64,000 nt of DNA, from contig JADWOT020000004.1 in NCBI GenBank assembly GCA_036345935.2, positions 4,557,026 to 4,621,025 of the forward strand. Direction: 5' to 3'. Source of the DNA: Taenia hydatigena. Taxonomy: Eukaryota > Platyhelminthes > Cestoda > Cyclophyllidea > Taeniidae. Position 1 is the first letter of the stretch. The number at the start of each line of letters is the position of its first letter. The notes beneath the pieces are model-generated. The model had not been told where the DNA came from, searched no databases, and saw nothing but the letters and a program-made list of their open reading frames with translations. Made by a program: the position numbers and the translations under genes. Below, piece after piece: positions 49,140 through 60,100 of this stretch.

Positions 49140-49400
49140 AGCTCGCCACAGACTAATTGACGAAAAGGGCAGAGACAGTGCTAACAACGACAAATTTGAG
49201 AAGGGAAAGGTCTCCTACTTTATTCTTTTTTCACTCACTTCATGTTCTTTATGTAGAACGACATTTAGGGGTGCCTTGTTAGCATCTACTTTAATCCGCT
49301 TAACAAGGCCACTCCTTTCTTCTCTGTAGAATGCGCCTATTACTGGAGACGCAACGTGCGATTCAATAAGCAATTCGATTGCAAATGCAACAACAAATCG
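49140..49400 (+). repeat. Decayed copy of the 52.62-52.88 kb segment
   Basis: gacagtgctaacaacgacaa aligns with gcagtgctaatagctacaac near 52652, followed by gagaag and a pyrimidine-rich stretch in both. In the frame that is open at 52659-52955, this copy has a stop after about 34 codons and several more beyond. Confidence 0.5.
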
Positions 49401-50179
49401 GCCCTAATTAACACCTAGCTGCATCAGTGACCGTGATTGGATGCGATTGTGCTGCAGTTCATTCAGGCTGCACTAAATCTGTAATCAGGCGCAATGATCC
49501 TCAACGCGAAGTAAAAGCTGGCCGGAGTATAGCCATATATGGTATTTAGGAAGTATATCACTTTCATCTTGTAACATTACAAGGTTGGGATACAGTTGTT
49601 TTGGAAGTTGGTATGATTGAATGTTACACTTAATAATCATGGGCGCGACTATGAAAGTGACCGGCCAATGGAGTGGCTTCGATGTGTCCCTTGACGAGAG
49701 ATTGGTCTAGTTCTCAATTGTGGGGTAGTGCAGTGTAGCGACTGGGGTGAATACAGCTGGCTTGATGGTTAAAATCGTCATATCGCAAGGCAGGCCAAAT
49801 TCACGAGAGTAAGCAATGGCCTATTCTCTAAACTGACGGAGACTTGTAGTTCTACAAGTGCACTCTAGCTTCCACTGCTCTCAGTACTGCAATCGCGTGG
49901 CTGTAGATGACTCTGTCACGTTCTACTTTTTGCTTACAGAAGAAAGCAGCACATGTGCATAGTAGATGATTACAGGAGATGAATAAAGGCAGTAAGTCAG
50001 CGTCTTGTTTTAAGCGTGTCCTCATATTCTGCGACGCACAAGCCCACAATTCAGTGCTGCACCCGCGTACCGTCACTGACACGCTCCAAAATGTATCCAC
50101 GATGTTTGCTGGACAGCGCAACGAGATGCTTGAGTCATGCGTGCCCTATCAATTGCTGCATGCGACAAGTAAGAGAAAA

Positions 50180-50300
50180 GGAACGAAAGGCGCTGTGATG
50201 CTGAAACGAACATGGAGTAAGAGGAGACGTCATCCACTAGGAAATGGCGATTTCGAGGTGTTAAGTGACTTACCCCAATAACGAATTCAAAACCAGTGCC
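50180..50300 (+). repeat. Short direct repeat, partner at 52395-52515
   Basis: Shared blocks are gatgctg-aac, tggagtaagaggaga (50214 and 52432) and accgaatt / aacgaatt at the end (50280 and 52499). Confidence 0.75.
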
Positions 50301-51097
50301 ACGCATACGTAGTCACAATTACATCTTTATCAATGAACATCGGACTTGGATTGTGGTGCAATCATGCATGATTGCGTCATTTCCTGCTTTATTGGCACCA
50401 AGTGGTCAGCCAATCATTCAATCTGTCACATTCATTGAGCTTTTGCTGATCCAATTCTATTTCGAAGATAAATCGGAGTGATTGCGGCAAGTCAGTGTCA
50501 AGTGCATTGCACGAATGCACACAGATAGCTAATTACTGTATACGCAGTGGCATGCGGTAGTGACATGAGCTTCAACAGTTGCACTGTAGGGAGCACTAGA
50601 TATTTGAATGTGTCTGTAAAGTCATGTCTGCACATCGGTATGAGAAGGAGCCACTTGGCACTAATTACACTGTCTAATCTGCCATGGAATGGACTTGTCT
50701 CATTTTCAGACGCTTCCACCTCCGCACGCTACCTACATTGATCCCACTTTCCACAATACACCGCCTCATCATTGCGTGCTCCACCCATTTCCCGTTATTG
50801 CACCCACCAAGGCCACCCTAATGCTCGGTAGTCATCGTCATTTAGACTAAGATTCGTAGAAATGGTCCTCAATCATGTCGACTTGTAAGTGGGTGAGGTC
50901 TGAACTTGATGTGGTTGGCAAATGAATTTAATGAGCTTTTATGCGTTTCGATGATGTTAGTTCTGTTGCAGTGCACGACTTTATAGTGGTCATTGCGGCT
51001 GGTTCAGGGCTTGTTGAGAGCTAAATGGATCGCAGCTTTACTTGCGTTTGATGACGGTATGTGCCGTGATTTTGTACTAATTGGAGCGGATTTTCAG

Positions 51098-51199
51098 ATG
51101 CATTTGCAGTCGTACTGCTCACTAAATCGCACGTCGCACCTCCTTTCACATAACTTCGCATTGCACTTGATTATTACCAAAAGGATTCAAGCTGTATAC
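51098..51199 (+). CDS. Possible FN3-like exon, plus-strand gene
   Basis: A GATTTTCAG acceptor ends at 51097, and the frame is open for 34 codons to TAC|GTAGGC at 51199/51200, phase 0 at both ends. It contains RTSHLL and NFALHLIITK, which could be strands A-B of an FN3 domain without the Trp. The donor type matches 45711. Phase 0 entry is not what the other first-half exons show, so the start may be wrong. Confidence 0.22.
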
Positions 51200-51896
51200 G
51201 TAGGCGGACTGAACTATTTGTCAAAAAGAAACTGGCGACTTGCCGTTTGACGTGGATGAATGTGAATGAGTGGGTAGGTGAGTGAGTGAAGGGAGAGTAA
51301 GTGGATCATGACTTACTCTTCTCAGTCTTGATTCCACTCGTTCTTGCATTCAACTATTCTGGGAGTGAGCAAAATCAAACATGCAAAAATTGCTGCACAT
51401 TAGGATGGCCTGCCTTACGACAATTCAGCCTGCGGTGGAATCATAACCACATGGTTGCAATACTGAGTACCTGTGACAGCCCCGCAGTTGGCAAATTAGA
51501 AGCATTTGTGTCGCTCAGTCTTTGATTGAGCCAGCTTCAAGTAGCAACTAAGTCATTCACTGTCACAATCAGTCTGATCTATTTAACGGATGGTCGATTG
51601 TTCTTTGCCAAAATAAGCACACTACGATTTGAAACGCAAACCAGTTGTTTACTTCTCCAGATGTTTACTCGCTAAACATTCTGTTATCGCAGTAGAACCG
51701 TCAGAGATGGCAATCGGGCCAATTGTCCGTGCCCCTTCCCCCTTAGCTTTTTCTTCACACTTCTAGTGACACTCGTCTTGTTCATGGACTAGACGACGCG
51801 TTTGGTCATTTTCTCCGCTACATGAGCATTGCCAACGCCCATTCTTGATGTAGGTAAGTCAAACTTTCATGACAAATGTATATTTTCCTACATCAG

Positions 51897-52108
51897 GTGA
51901 CAAAGCGTCAAGGAATTGGCAGATACCATGCAGGTTCCTGCTTCTCACAAAGAATGCCAAGCCTCAATCGGCAGCACGTTGAGAATATCTCCGATCTTAC
52001 AGGCACACACTGGATAGGATCTCATCACTTCCTCTCCAATTTTAACGCAACTGTGCTTAGTCCATGCAAAATGTGGACCAGCGTGTCCTTTGAGACCAGT
52101 AAGAACAG
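51897..52108 (+). CDS. FN3-like second-half exon, plus-strand gene
   Basis: Both splice sites are good: TATTTTCCTACATCAG ending at 51896, and GAACAG|GTAATA at 52108/52109. The single open frame of 70 codons enters in phase 0 and leaves in phase 2. It reads VTKRQGIGRYHAG, then ENISDLTG, an Asn-Ala-Thr segment and SVSFETS, which fits strands C' to G of an FN3 domain ending in the usual Phe-Glu-Thr. It can follow any mid-domain exon leaving in phase 0, such as 51098-51199 or 45594-45711. A further exon entering in phase 2 is expected downstream, and 53033-53205 enters in that phase. Confidence 0.45.
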
Positions 52109-52394
52109 GTAATACAATGGGATGCTGCTTTCCTCACTCCGTAGATAATTTCGCTCTCTTCAAAGGTGACGCGGCCATCAAAGAAGGGTAAAAGAACAAG
52201 CAGCTAATGTGATGAGTAGAGCATAGAGGCATCAAAGACGAAGTGGATTAATTAATTGCAGTAGATGCAAAGCACTGCCTTGGTACGGTCAAAACGGCTC
52301 GATATTACAAGGATAAATCCACCATAACATTTACAGTAGTGGCCTGGCATGTGAGGCAGCATACCCTCTAAGCGTTGGTTACGGATAGGTAGTA

Positions 52395-52515
52395 GTCAAA
52401 TGTGAGAAAGTGCCATGATGCTGGAACAAGTGTGGAGTAAGAGGAGATATCTCCATGGAGAGACAGCGTATTCAAAGCGTTAGGGAGCTCAGCCATATAC
52501 CGAATTGGATATCGT
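52395..52515 (+). repeat. Short direct repeat, partner at 50180-50300
   Basis: See partner entry; about 65% identical by eye. Confidence 0.75.
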
Positions 52516-52658
52516 GACATCTGTTTTCAGCTAGACCAAGGGTAGCCTGTTTGTTCGCTCCTGGCACCTCTCTCTAAGTCCCAGTATACACCTGCAACTT
52601 CCCTCGTATGCTCATTAGAGCTCGTCCCAGATAACTTAGAGGCAGAAGCAAGCACGCA

Positions 52659-52955
52659 GTGCTAATAGCTACAACTTGGAGAAGAGTAAGCCTACCCAAC
52701 TTCGTCTGCGTTTGCTCGCCTACTCTCTTCACCTCCATCCACCTTAAGCTACGTTTTGGAAAGTTTCCTCTCAACGACCATTTTAATCTACTCATGAATG
52801 CTACTCTTTTTGCACATAAACAAGTATTCATGGTGCAAAGCTATGTAGCTGGTGGTGCTTCGTGCGACGTCGCGATCAATTCTACTCTGGATGCAGCTAT
52901 AACCAGCTCTAATTGCCACCCCTTTGTGACATCAGCTGTAATTCTAAACGTTTAG
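52659..52955 (+). CDS. Possible FN3-like exon with uncertain ends
   Basis: An open frame of 98 codons reads SLPNFVCVCSP, then SIHLKLRFG and FNLLMNATLF, and later a Ser/Thr/Asn-rich part. The first half has the A-B-C strand spacing of FN3, with Leu/Phe in place of Trp. A phase-0 GT (TAT|GTAGCT near 52845) could end the exon. The acceptor is unclear. A decayed relative at 49140-49400 carries stops in this frame, so this may be the surviving copy. The coordinates given are the open frame, not a defined exon. Confidence 0.27.
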   Translation: MLIATTWRRVSLPNFVCVCSPTLFTSIHLKLRFGKFPLNDHFNLLMNATLFAHKQVFMVQSYVAGGASCDVAINSTLDAAITSSNCHPFVTSAVILNV

Positions 52956-53032
52956 CCCGCAATTTAGATATGCTTGTCACAAATCTTCAGCCGAATATAT
53001 TACACATGTGTCCGACGCTTTCCAACAAATAG

Positions 53033-53205
53033 TATTTTAAATGCCCATCAAATTAAACAAACAAAGGGAAACATGGTAACTCGCAGCTCCTGCGTTCCGC
53101 TGCGGCCACTCACTGAGGTTATGACATGCAATCTTACAATTGCCTTTCCAATTAGCAGACATTCTTCGGTTCGTGTCTTACCAGTCTCATTTTGTCGTCT
53201 ACCTG
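53033..53205 (+). CDS. Possible FN3-like second-half exon
   Basis: The frame is open from a TTTCCAACAAATAG acceptor to CTG|GTACAT, phase 2 in and phase 1 out, 57 codons. It contains VPLRPLTEV, then a hydrophobic beta-type stretch, and ends LPVSFCRLPG, a layout like strands E to G followed by the Pro-Gly start of a next domain. The phase-1 exit fits a domain edge. Supporting evidence is motif shape only. Confidence 0.25.
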
Positions 53206-56200
53206 GTACATAATTGAGAGGTTCCCTAAGAAAATAAGTTAAGTCTTCATTGAGGACCCTCTCAATTTGTTGACAGCTGGACTAATGCAGTGGGGATGTA
53301 ATCGAGCAGCGAATCCGACTGAATTGCGATGATCGTTGAAACACTAACGTAAGTATGCCTGAGGAGACATTCTCGTGCATTGTGCATTGAAGTGGTACAA
53401 TTCAGAGGCGTATAGGAAAGCACGAAGTGAGAGGCTTCAAAATGGTCTAGCGGATAGCTGTCACTCGTCCTTGTAATTGTTGACAGATTTACGCTAGTTA
53501 GAGTCATAATCATTTTAACAAAACCGTCAAATAAATAACTGATCGGCCAGCTTATATTCTAATAAGTTTAATGCAAGTGGGTCAGATCTGATTCAATCAG
53601 GTTTGATGAATTGTAGTCTCCTAAATCCCAAACAATAAGAGATGCGGCAAATGCACTTGCTATAGGCGTGCGGTACCAACCCAACAGAGCGTGGCAATTA
53701 GAAGTGTTGAGTGAAGAAGCTGTAATGAGGCCAAGTGGATTGCGAATTCCCTCTCTCTCTCTCATGACAATAAGTTGGGCCAACTTTTTGACAACACTCA
53801 TCTCATCTGCTCCACAATCTCTTAAGCCATTTCATTTGCATTTGGCCAAATATAAATAATCAGATCCTAGAGAGAGTGGCTTCCTGCATTGAGGTAACAA
53901 TCTGGTTTGTTCTGGGGTTGATTGATTATGAATGTATCCTAATTGCACAGAATCCTGTATTTAGCGACCGTGGGTGTGATGTGATGGGGTGTTTACGCAC
54001 TGCAATGTGAATGTACAAGCTGTTCTCGATTATTGATTTGAAAATGGCAAATAGCGTGGATGGCAGGCTGCCGAACACTCACTTCGTCACACTTTTATTT
54101 TAGAAGTTGAATATTTTCATCAGTGGTGACCAATAGCCTTTCATCTCTCCTAGACTCGGCCAATCCTAATAGCTGCAAAGTCAATTCAGTTACGCATTCA
54201 GGGAACTGCAGTGGCTCTGATAGTTGCGCTTGTCGTTTGTCAAGGTTGGCCATAATAGGTAGAGTTAAAGACTGGCTGGAAAGTTATCTGCTGGCGTGAT
54301 GCAAAGAATACAAAGTCGGCAATAAAATAAAAGTTGATGTGTCTGTAACGTGTTTACTGTAAATGGCATACACTTTGTGAATTTCTGTGTGAATTAATGG
54401 GTTGTGAGCAAGAATTCGAAGAACAGTAAAACATTTGGCCAGATATTATTTATTCTTAAGATCCGGTGAACTGTATATTTTCATAAAAAATGAACTGTAA
54501 TAATGAGCAGAAGCAGGTGAGTTGTATGTGTAGGTGCAAGATCCTTTAGTTGAAGTATCGCTTCATTCGGTATTTTTGTCACCATTGCCGATGCTGCCTT
54601 TGTTGGTGGAACAGACAAGATGAGCAAGAGGAGGTGAACTGCCAACGTTATCGCTGCTGCGAAGCCTGTCGCCATTAAGCCCTTCTCGGTCTCTGCGTGC
54701 CAACTTTGTGACCGTACATTAGTGTGGTACGCGCTTAAATTCATTTTGCACCTACGCGTGGGTGCACGTACATTTGCAAAATAGACTTTAAAGTGTTTTG
54801 TCATCAGAGGGCGGTAAAGAGCATTTTATTTACACAACCAAACCTGCAGGTGGTTTTTGGCATTCAAAATATAATAAACATGCAAGCAGCTGCAACTACT
54901 GCATCGGCCGTATAGAACACCACTTTTTTAGAACACTTTGCGTCTTATCTGGGATTTTAAACGAGTTTGGTGTCTGCTAGAATAACTAGTAGAAAGTTGC
55001 TTACTGAGTGCACTAGGTGCCTAAATTTGAACTGTGAAGCCCGTCCTTGATGCCATTTAACAGAACTGTTCAAAAAGTGGCTTTAAGATGAGAAGGAACT
55101 TATACGGCACAGTGTTACTAATACATTCACCCACGCAGTGGTATAGCATGCATGCACGTTTTGCCACGAGGTCATCTTCCACAAAAGAAATCCTCACCAT
55201 TCTTTACTCAATTCTACCAATTCGCAAGACGCACGTCCTTTCTCTTCGTTTGCAGCGAAAAGTGATGCGATGACGAAAAGATGACTGGCAGTTGTTTTGC
55301 GGTGCATGCATTTATACGGGCAATTCACACACCAACAAGGCTTTGATATCTAATCTTATGCGACACGACCTGCTGAGTTGCAACGTAAAGTGGCAAGGGA
55401 AATAAAAGTAATGCAGGAGTCGACTATCATGCAGTATTGACTAGCTGATACAAAGGAACCGTTAATGTGCAGCTTGAAAATCAGTGCAGACTGCTGCTGC
55501 TTCCATTCGCCATCATCGAGTCGATGAAGGAATAACTTGTTTATTCCTGATGGTTGTGACGTGCTGGCGATAGCGCCATTGTTGACATGGTTTGAGCCAA
55601 TGATGGTGAAATGATTGTGTGAGTAAATAGGTATAGGGAAGGTAGTGTCATTAAAGTTGGTGTTGCATTAACTAGTGGGAAGAGGATGATATGGCTCTTA
55701 GGGTGGGGGCAGACGAGGTCGCGAAAAGGACGTCAACTTTGGAGACGCGTAAGGCGGACATAGCAAGGAACGGGTGAGAAAAAGGGCCGAGCCATTTGCA
55801 TTTACAAGGTGTTGCGTGACTTGCATTCAGACACAGGCACCTCCTCAAAGGTGACGTCGCTATTAAACTGCTCTCTCGAGCGAAGTGTTGCCGAGCTGAG
55901 CTGATAGGTGGACTACAATAAGAAGTCGATCATTGCGAGCATACACATCGCGACTGCGGTGCATCTGTTGCTGACCGGCGAGGTGAGCAGGCACCCGGTG
56001 CAAAAGGACATGGAAGCTGTGACTAAGTATACTGGTTAGAAGCTGATTCAAATTGAATGGGATGAGAGAGGAGAAAAGTGAGGTGTAGAAGTGTCTGCCA
56101 ATGCTATTGATAAAAGCGATATTGCTAAGAGCCCGCCGCTGTCTACTCAACCCTATCCATTGCGTGAGTGAACGTATCTTTTAGCCCTCTTGGTGACCAG

Positions 56201-56458
56201 TACCACCTATTTTTGCAAATAAAATATGCATTTCTATCACTCTTTTTCAGTTCCCTATCCATTTTCAGTGAACCACCGCCGCTTGATATCATCTGATTCC
56301 AAACAAAATTACGACGGAACTCTAGCGTCTCTAAACTAAGCTCTGTAAAACTGTACCTTTATATCTAGGAGTCATCTCAGTCTAGAGGCCATGCTGGACG
56401 AATTCGCCTCTTTGAATGTGGGTTCTTCAGATGATGCGAGGAATCTCTCGGTTTCCAG
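53206..56458. other. No supported gene
   Basis: Open frames of 60-107 codons exist (for example 54481-54804 minus), but without recognisable domains or convincing splice pairs. If the plus-strand FN3 gene is real, this would be intron. Confidence 0.45.
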
Positions 56459-56574
56459 AGCCGTCTCGCAATCCGTTCCTTGCGTACTTCCTTTGTGATT
56501 TTAATGCCCTTGCCCCACAGTGGAGCATTATGTTCACCGCACCACCACCTGTTTCTGCTGTGACTGGTCTGCAG
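56459..56574 (+). CDS. FN3-like first-half exon, plus-strand gene
   Basis: A strong acceptor (AATCTCTCGGTTTCCAG) ends at 56458, and CTGCAG|GTTAGG follows 56574. The frame is open for 38 codons, phase 1 in and phase 0 out, the standard arrangement for the first half of an FN3 domain with a mid-domain phase-0 intron. It reads PSRNPFLAYF and WSIMFTAPPPVSAVTGL, with the core Trp in strand B, the following Pro-Pro-Pro and a strand C. The opposite strand is also open for 132 codons, which tempers confidence. The expected second-half exon was not identified with certainty. Confidence 0.38.
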
Positions 56575-57040
56575 GTTAGGGTGACTATAGTGCAATGCAT
56601 ATTTCCCCTTCTGCACTGCACTGCGAAACCGTACCGTTACAGCTCCTCGTACCAACGTGCAACCAGACCGTCTAGCTCTCGTCTTGCTTTTAAACGTACC
56701 ATTCAACGTGCGATGACTCGGTTCCATCGTTGGCATCCTTGCTATCGGGTGATGGTTGATATGCATCACCATCAAGAAGGTGACAAGTAGCTTACGTTAG
56801 ATTGCACTCCTCTATCACACACTTTGCCGATCTGGTACAGCGATGACGGATACTCTCACCTCTCTGTTCCTCTGCCTTTCAGGAGAGTACGCATTACAAG
56901 CCTGCATCGCTAGAGCCAGGATTCAGTAGGCTGGGTGAATCATTATCACACTCATTCTCATTTTAAAAATCTTCCCCACATTCCTAACGATTTATGCAAC
57001 AGCCTTCCAACCTTTGCAAAATCTACCGGAACTCCCCTAG

Positions 57041-57171
57041 AGACTTACCAGGCTTTGAATACTATGGAAATCTGTCTCGTTGTTTGGTGGTTGCGAGGTC
57101 CTCACTTACGCTCTATGCTTATGCATAATTACAATTTACATGGACCAGGCGGCACGACCAAAGTCGCTTAA
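57041..57171 (+). CDS. Possible FN3-like first-half exon with uncertain end
   Basis: After AACTCCCCTAG (ending 57040) the frame is open in phase 1 and contains TYQALNTMEICLVVWWLRGP, which has FN3 strand A-B spacing and Trp residues, then an Asn-Tyr-Asn and Gly-Pro-Gly-Gly segment before a stop. A GT at 57098 could end the exon. Both ends are weak. Confidence 0.2.
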
Positions 57172-60100
57172 GCGGCAGAGCAGAAATCGACCCTGTATCG
57201 GATCTGGAGTTGCACGTGCCCCTTGGAACCCGAACAACACAAACCCCTAATCAGCAGCATGCTCCGGAATATCTCTCTCCACGAGGGAAATATCACCTAG
57301 GTGTACTATGAAATCGCTTTAAGGAAAAGCATGACCAGAGCATTTTCCTATGGGCACTCGAAAGTGATAGCCATCAAGTGAACCCGTCTCCTTGACGCTA
57401 AAGTTCGTGGATGAATACATGGCCTTTGGAATGTGCACTTTTGCCACTAAAATGACATTTTTCCATTTGTCAAACGGTTTTATTCTCAACCATCTTAAAA
57501 GATGACTTCTTCATGAGTGGAACTTAATTGCGTTCGCTGCGAATCTGAGGTCATGGAAAAGTGAAATCACAGATTTACTTGATTGCTCGCACCAACGCCA
57601 AACACTGCGTATCAGCTCGACGACCAAATGGTAGTAAATACACAGCGTAGCACATTGCCGCTAGTCGTCTTTGTATAACTACTGATATCGAAAATAGGTA
57701 GACAACCTCTTCTTCATTCGATGGAAGTGATGGACCGGATCAGGTGTCAAGCTGCAAAACATGTGCCCTTGCCAGTAGCTGTGCCAGTTTTAGTAGCGTA
57801 ATCCCATCTGTAGACGACGCATAAGTGCCTCATTGCGCGCCAAGAACATGCAGTTCACACAGCAGGACCACTCATGTCTTGCATCCTCCTAAGCATTAAG
57901 CAACGACATTCATCATATCCTGCAACCTAGGCCAAGGTGCAACATTTATGCCCAGAGAAAGGTAGTGGTATATGAAAAGGTTTTGTGTAGGATGAAATAA
58001 TGCATTCATTTTTATTTCTCAAATGATGCCAATTGCACCAACAAAAGTGGGACAATTTCTTGCGTCGAATGAGTTTGGAGTACGGAAATGAATACGAACA
58101 AAGCTGGCGTGGCCCATTGACTCAAAATACCCATGATTACAAAAAATAAGTCTGAGACAACGTCACCATATTTACTTTTTGGCAACGAAATATATCATTC
58201 TGTCGCAGTACATTTGCTTGATTAATTCAACTCGACCCAAACTAAGCAACACCCGATTTGCATAGCCTATGCACTAATGCACACTATTTAATAAATAGTT
58301 TAAGGCGAAATACGGCAGCTGCACTCTCACCATGCTAGTGAGCCATAAAATAGAGGCGCTCGACGATTCTAAGCACGGCCGGACTGCAGAATCGTTAGAC
58401 AACTTTAAATTGCTCCACAAGACTGTTCTCTAACTTCTTGCCTTATATGCCAGGTAAGCGCTCCAATACGTATGCCACAGGTGATGATGTCTTACCCAAA
58501 ACCTAACAGTGTATCATCTCAGCTCACACACACCTCGCCCACACCAATCAACAAGCAAATTGATCACCACCCACGCAAGCCCGTCCAATCCTAACTTGCC
58601 TTTGTTTGCGAAGAAACACTAATAAATAATTAACAACTTTTAATTAATCACTGATGGAAACTGTACAGAAAGACACAGCATTGTCGAGACGTCATCACAG
58701 CTTGAAAGAGAGATATAGACATCAGAAGTGGTGATAATTAGAGATTTGGAGAGTTTTGAGCTACTCTTCATACTAGTGCCCCATTTCCCCGTCAACGCAT
58801 GATCTTCAGGATCCACACCGACGGGTAGCCGTTATAACCCGCTTTGGATAGCAGATCTCACGTCTGCACTGATCCGCACTATTGGCGTTTAAACCTGCGA
58901 AACCATGACAAGCAACACAAGCTAAGAGAAATCGCAGTAAATACGAAAGAAAATGAGGTCTAAAATGAGATGCTGGTTCCAAATCTATCAAAGGAATCAT
59001 AAGGCAGCGGTATCATGTGAAGTGGTAGGCGCTAGCTCAAGTTATAACCTAAGTAGATTTCATTGATCAAGAATGCCACCCAACAGCGGCAACGCCCATG
59101 CACAACGAGGTGCGGTGAAGAACCGAGTTTCTTGTGAAGGAAGGCGTCCACACTCGTGGACACGCGCACCGGCAGGAGACGTCAATATATTCGGCAATTA
59201 GACATTTGAGTGGTGTATACGCCTTCCGGTCGGTGGCAACCCTGCAAATGTTGATTTTCAGCCCATTCATACAGTGGTACTTCCTGACAACGCTTAGTGG
59301 TGAGGTTTAATTCTCCATGCCCAGTGTCCAACTGAAACCCAGCATATCCTACCGTACAATTGTGCAAGGCACGAATGCATTCGGGCTAATGTTTCCAGCA
59401 AATTGAGCTTTAAAACTGCCTTTTAATTCTGAGGACAACGGATGATGGGGATAGATGGAAAGAAGAATTACCTTTATGATTAATCTGCCATGCGTGTCAA
59501 GATCAGTCTCTGAGTAATGCGCGACGGACTTAAGCGGCTTAACCACACCATCACGTCCCTCCGCCTCTCCCATTATATCCACCGCACAACTGCTCAATAT
59601 CTTCGGGTGCGGCTGCTATTAAACTATCCCCTTCTCCACTGTGTCCAACTAGATGGACATCACAATCGGGATGCTGAGAAAACCGAAGTGATGCAATAGG
59701 TGTGGAACTGTCTTCCCCTAACATCACCCTACACACGGACTGCAGCTTGTTCGTCGTTAGCTAAACTTCCAATTAATCTCAAACATTACCAGACAATTCG
59801 CACTGATAAGATGCAGACCACAACCACTCGCCCTGCCGCTCTGCATGAAGGCAAACTCTAGCCACTGCGGGGCAGATGCATAGGATGTGAAAATAATACA
59901 CATGGTAGCCCTGACTAACACCTACGAAACTATCTTCCTCAAAAACGCAATTTTAGGTGGAAGTGAAAACCGTATGGGTCACAATAAGAAAAAGCGCACA
60001 TCAAGAGCTCGCCAATAGCCTGGTAAATAATTAATTCAAATAAAGCACATAGAATCAGCTTAACAATCTCTTCACTTTGAGGATGGCAAGCAATTATAGA

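Larger units (their letters stand above)
47398..51097. other. Mostly unannotated; microsatellite and decayed repeats inside
   Basis: Apart from the TA repeat at 47968-47999 and the diverged repeat pieces at 49140-49400 and 50180-50300, I see no supported element. Frames of 60-100 codons (48364-48576, 49979-50281) have no defensible splice pair. Confidence 0.5.
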
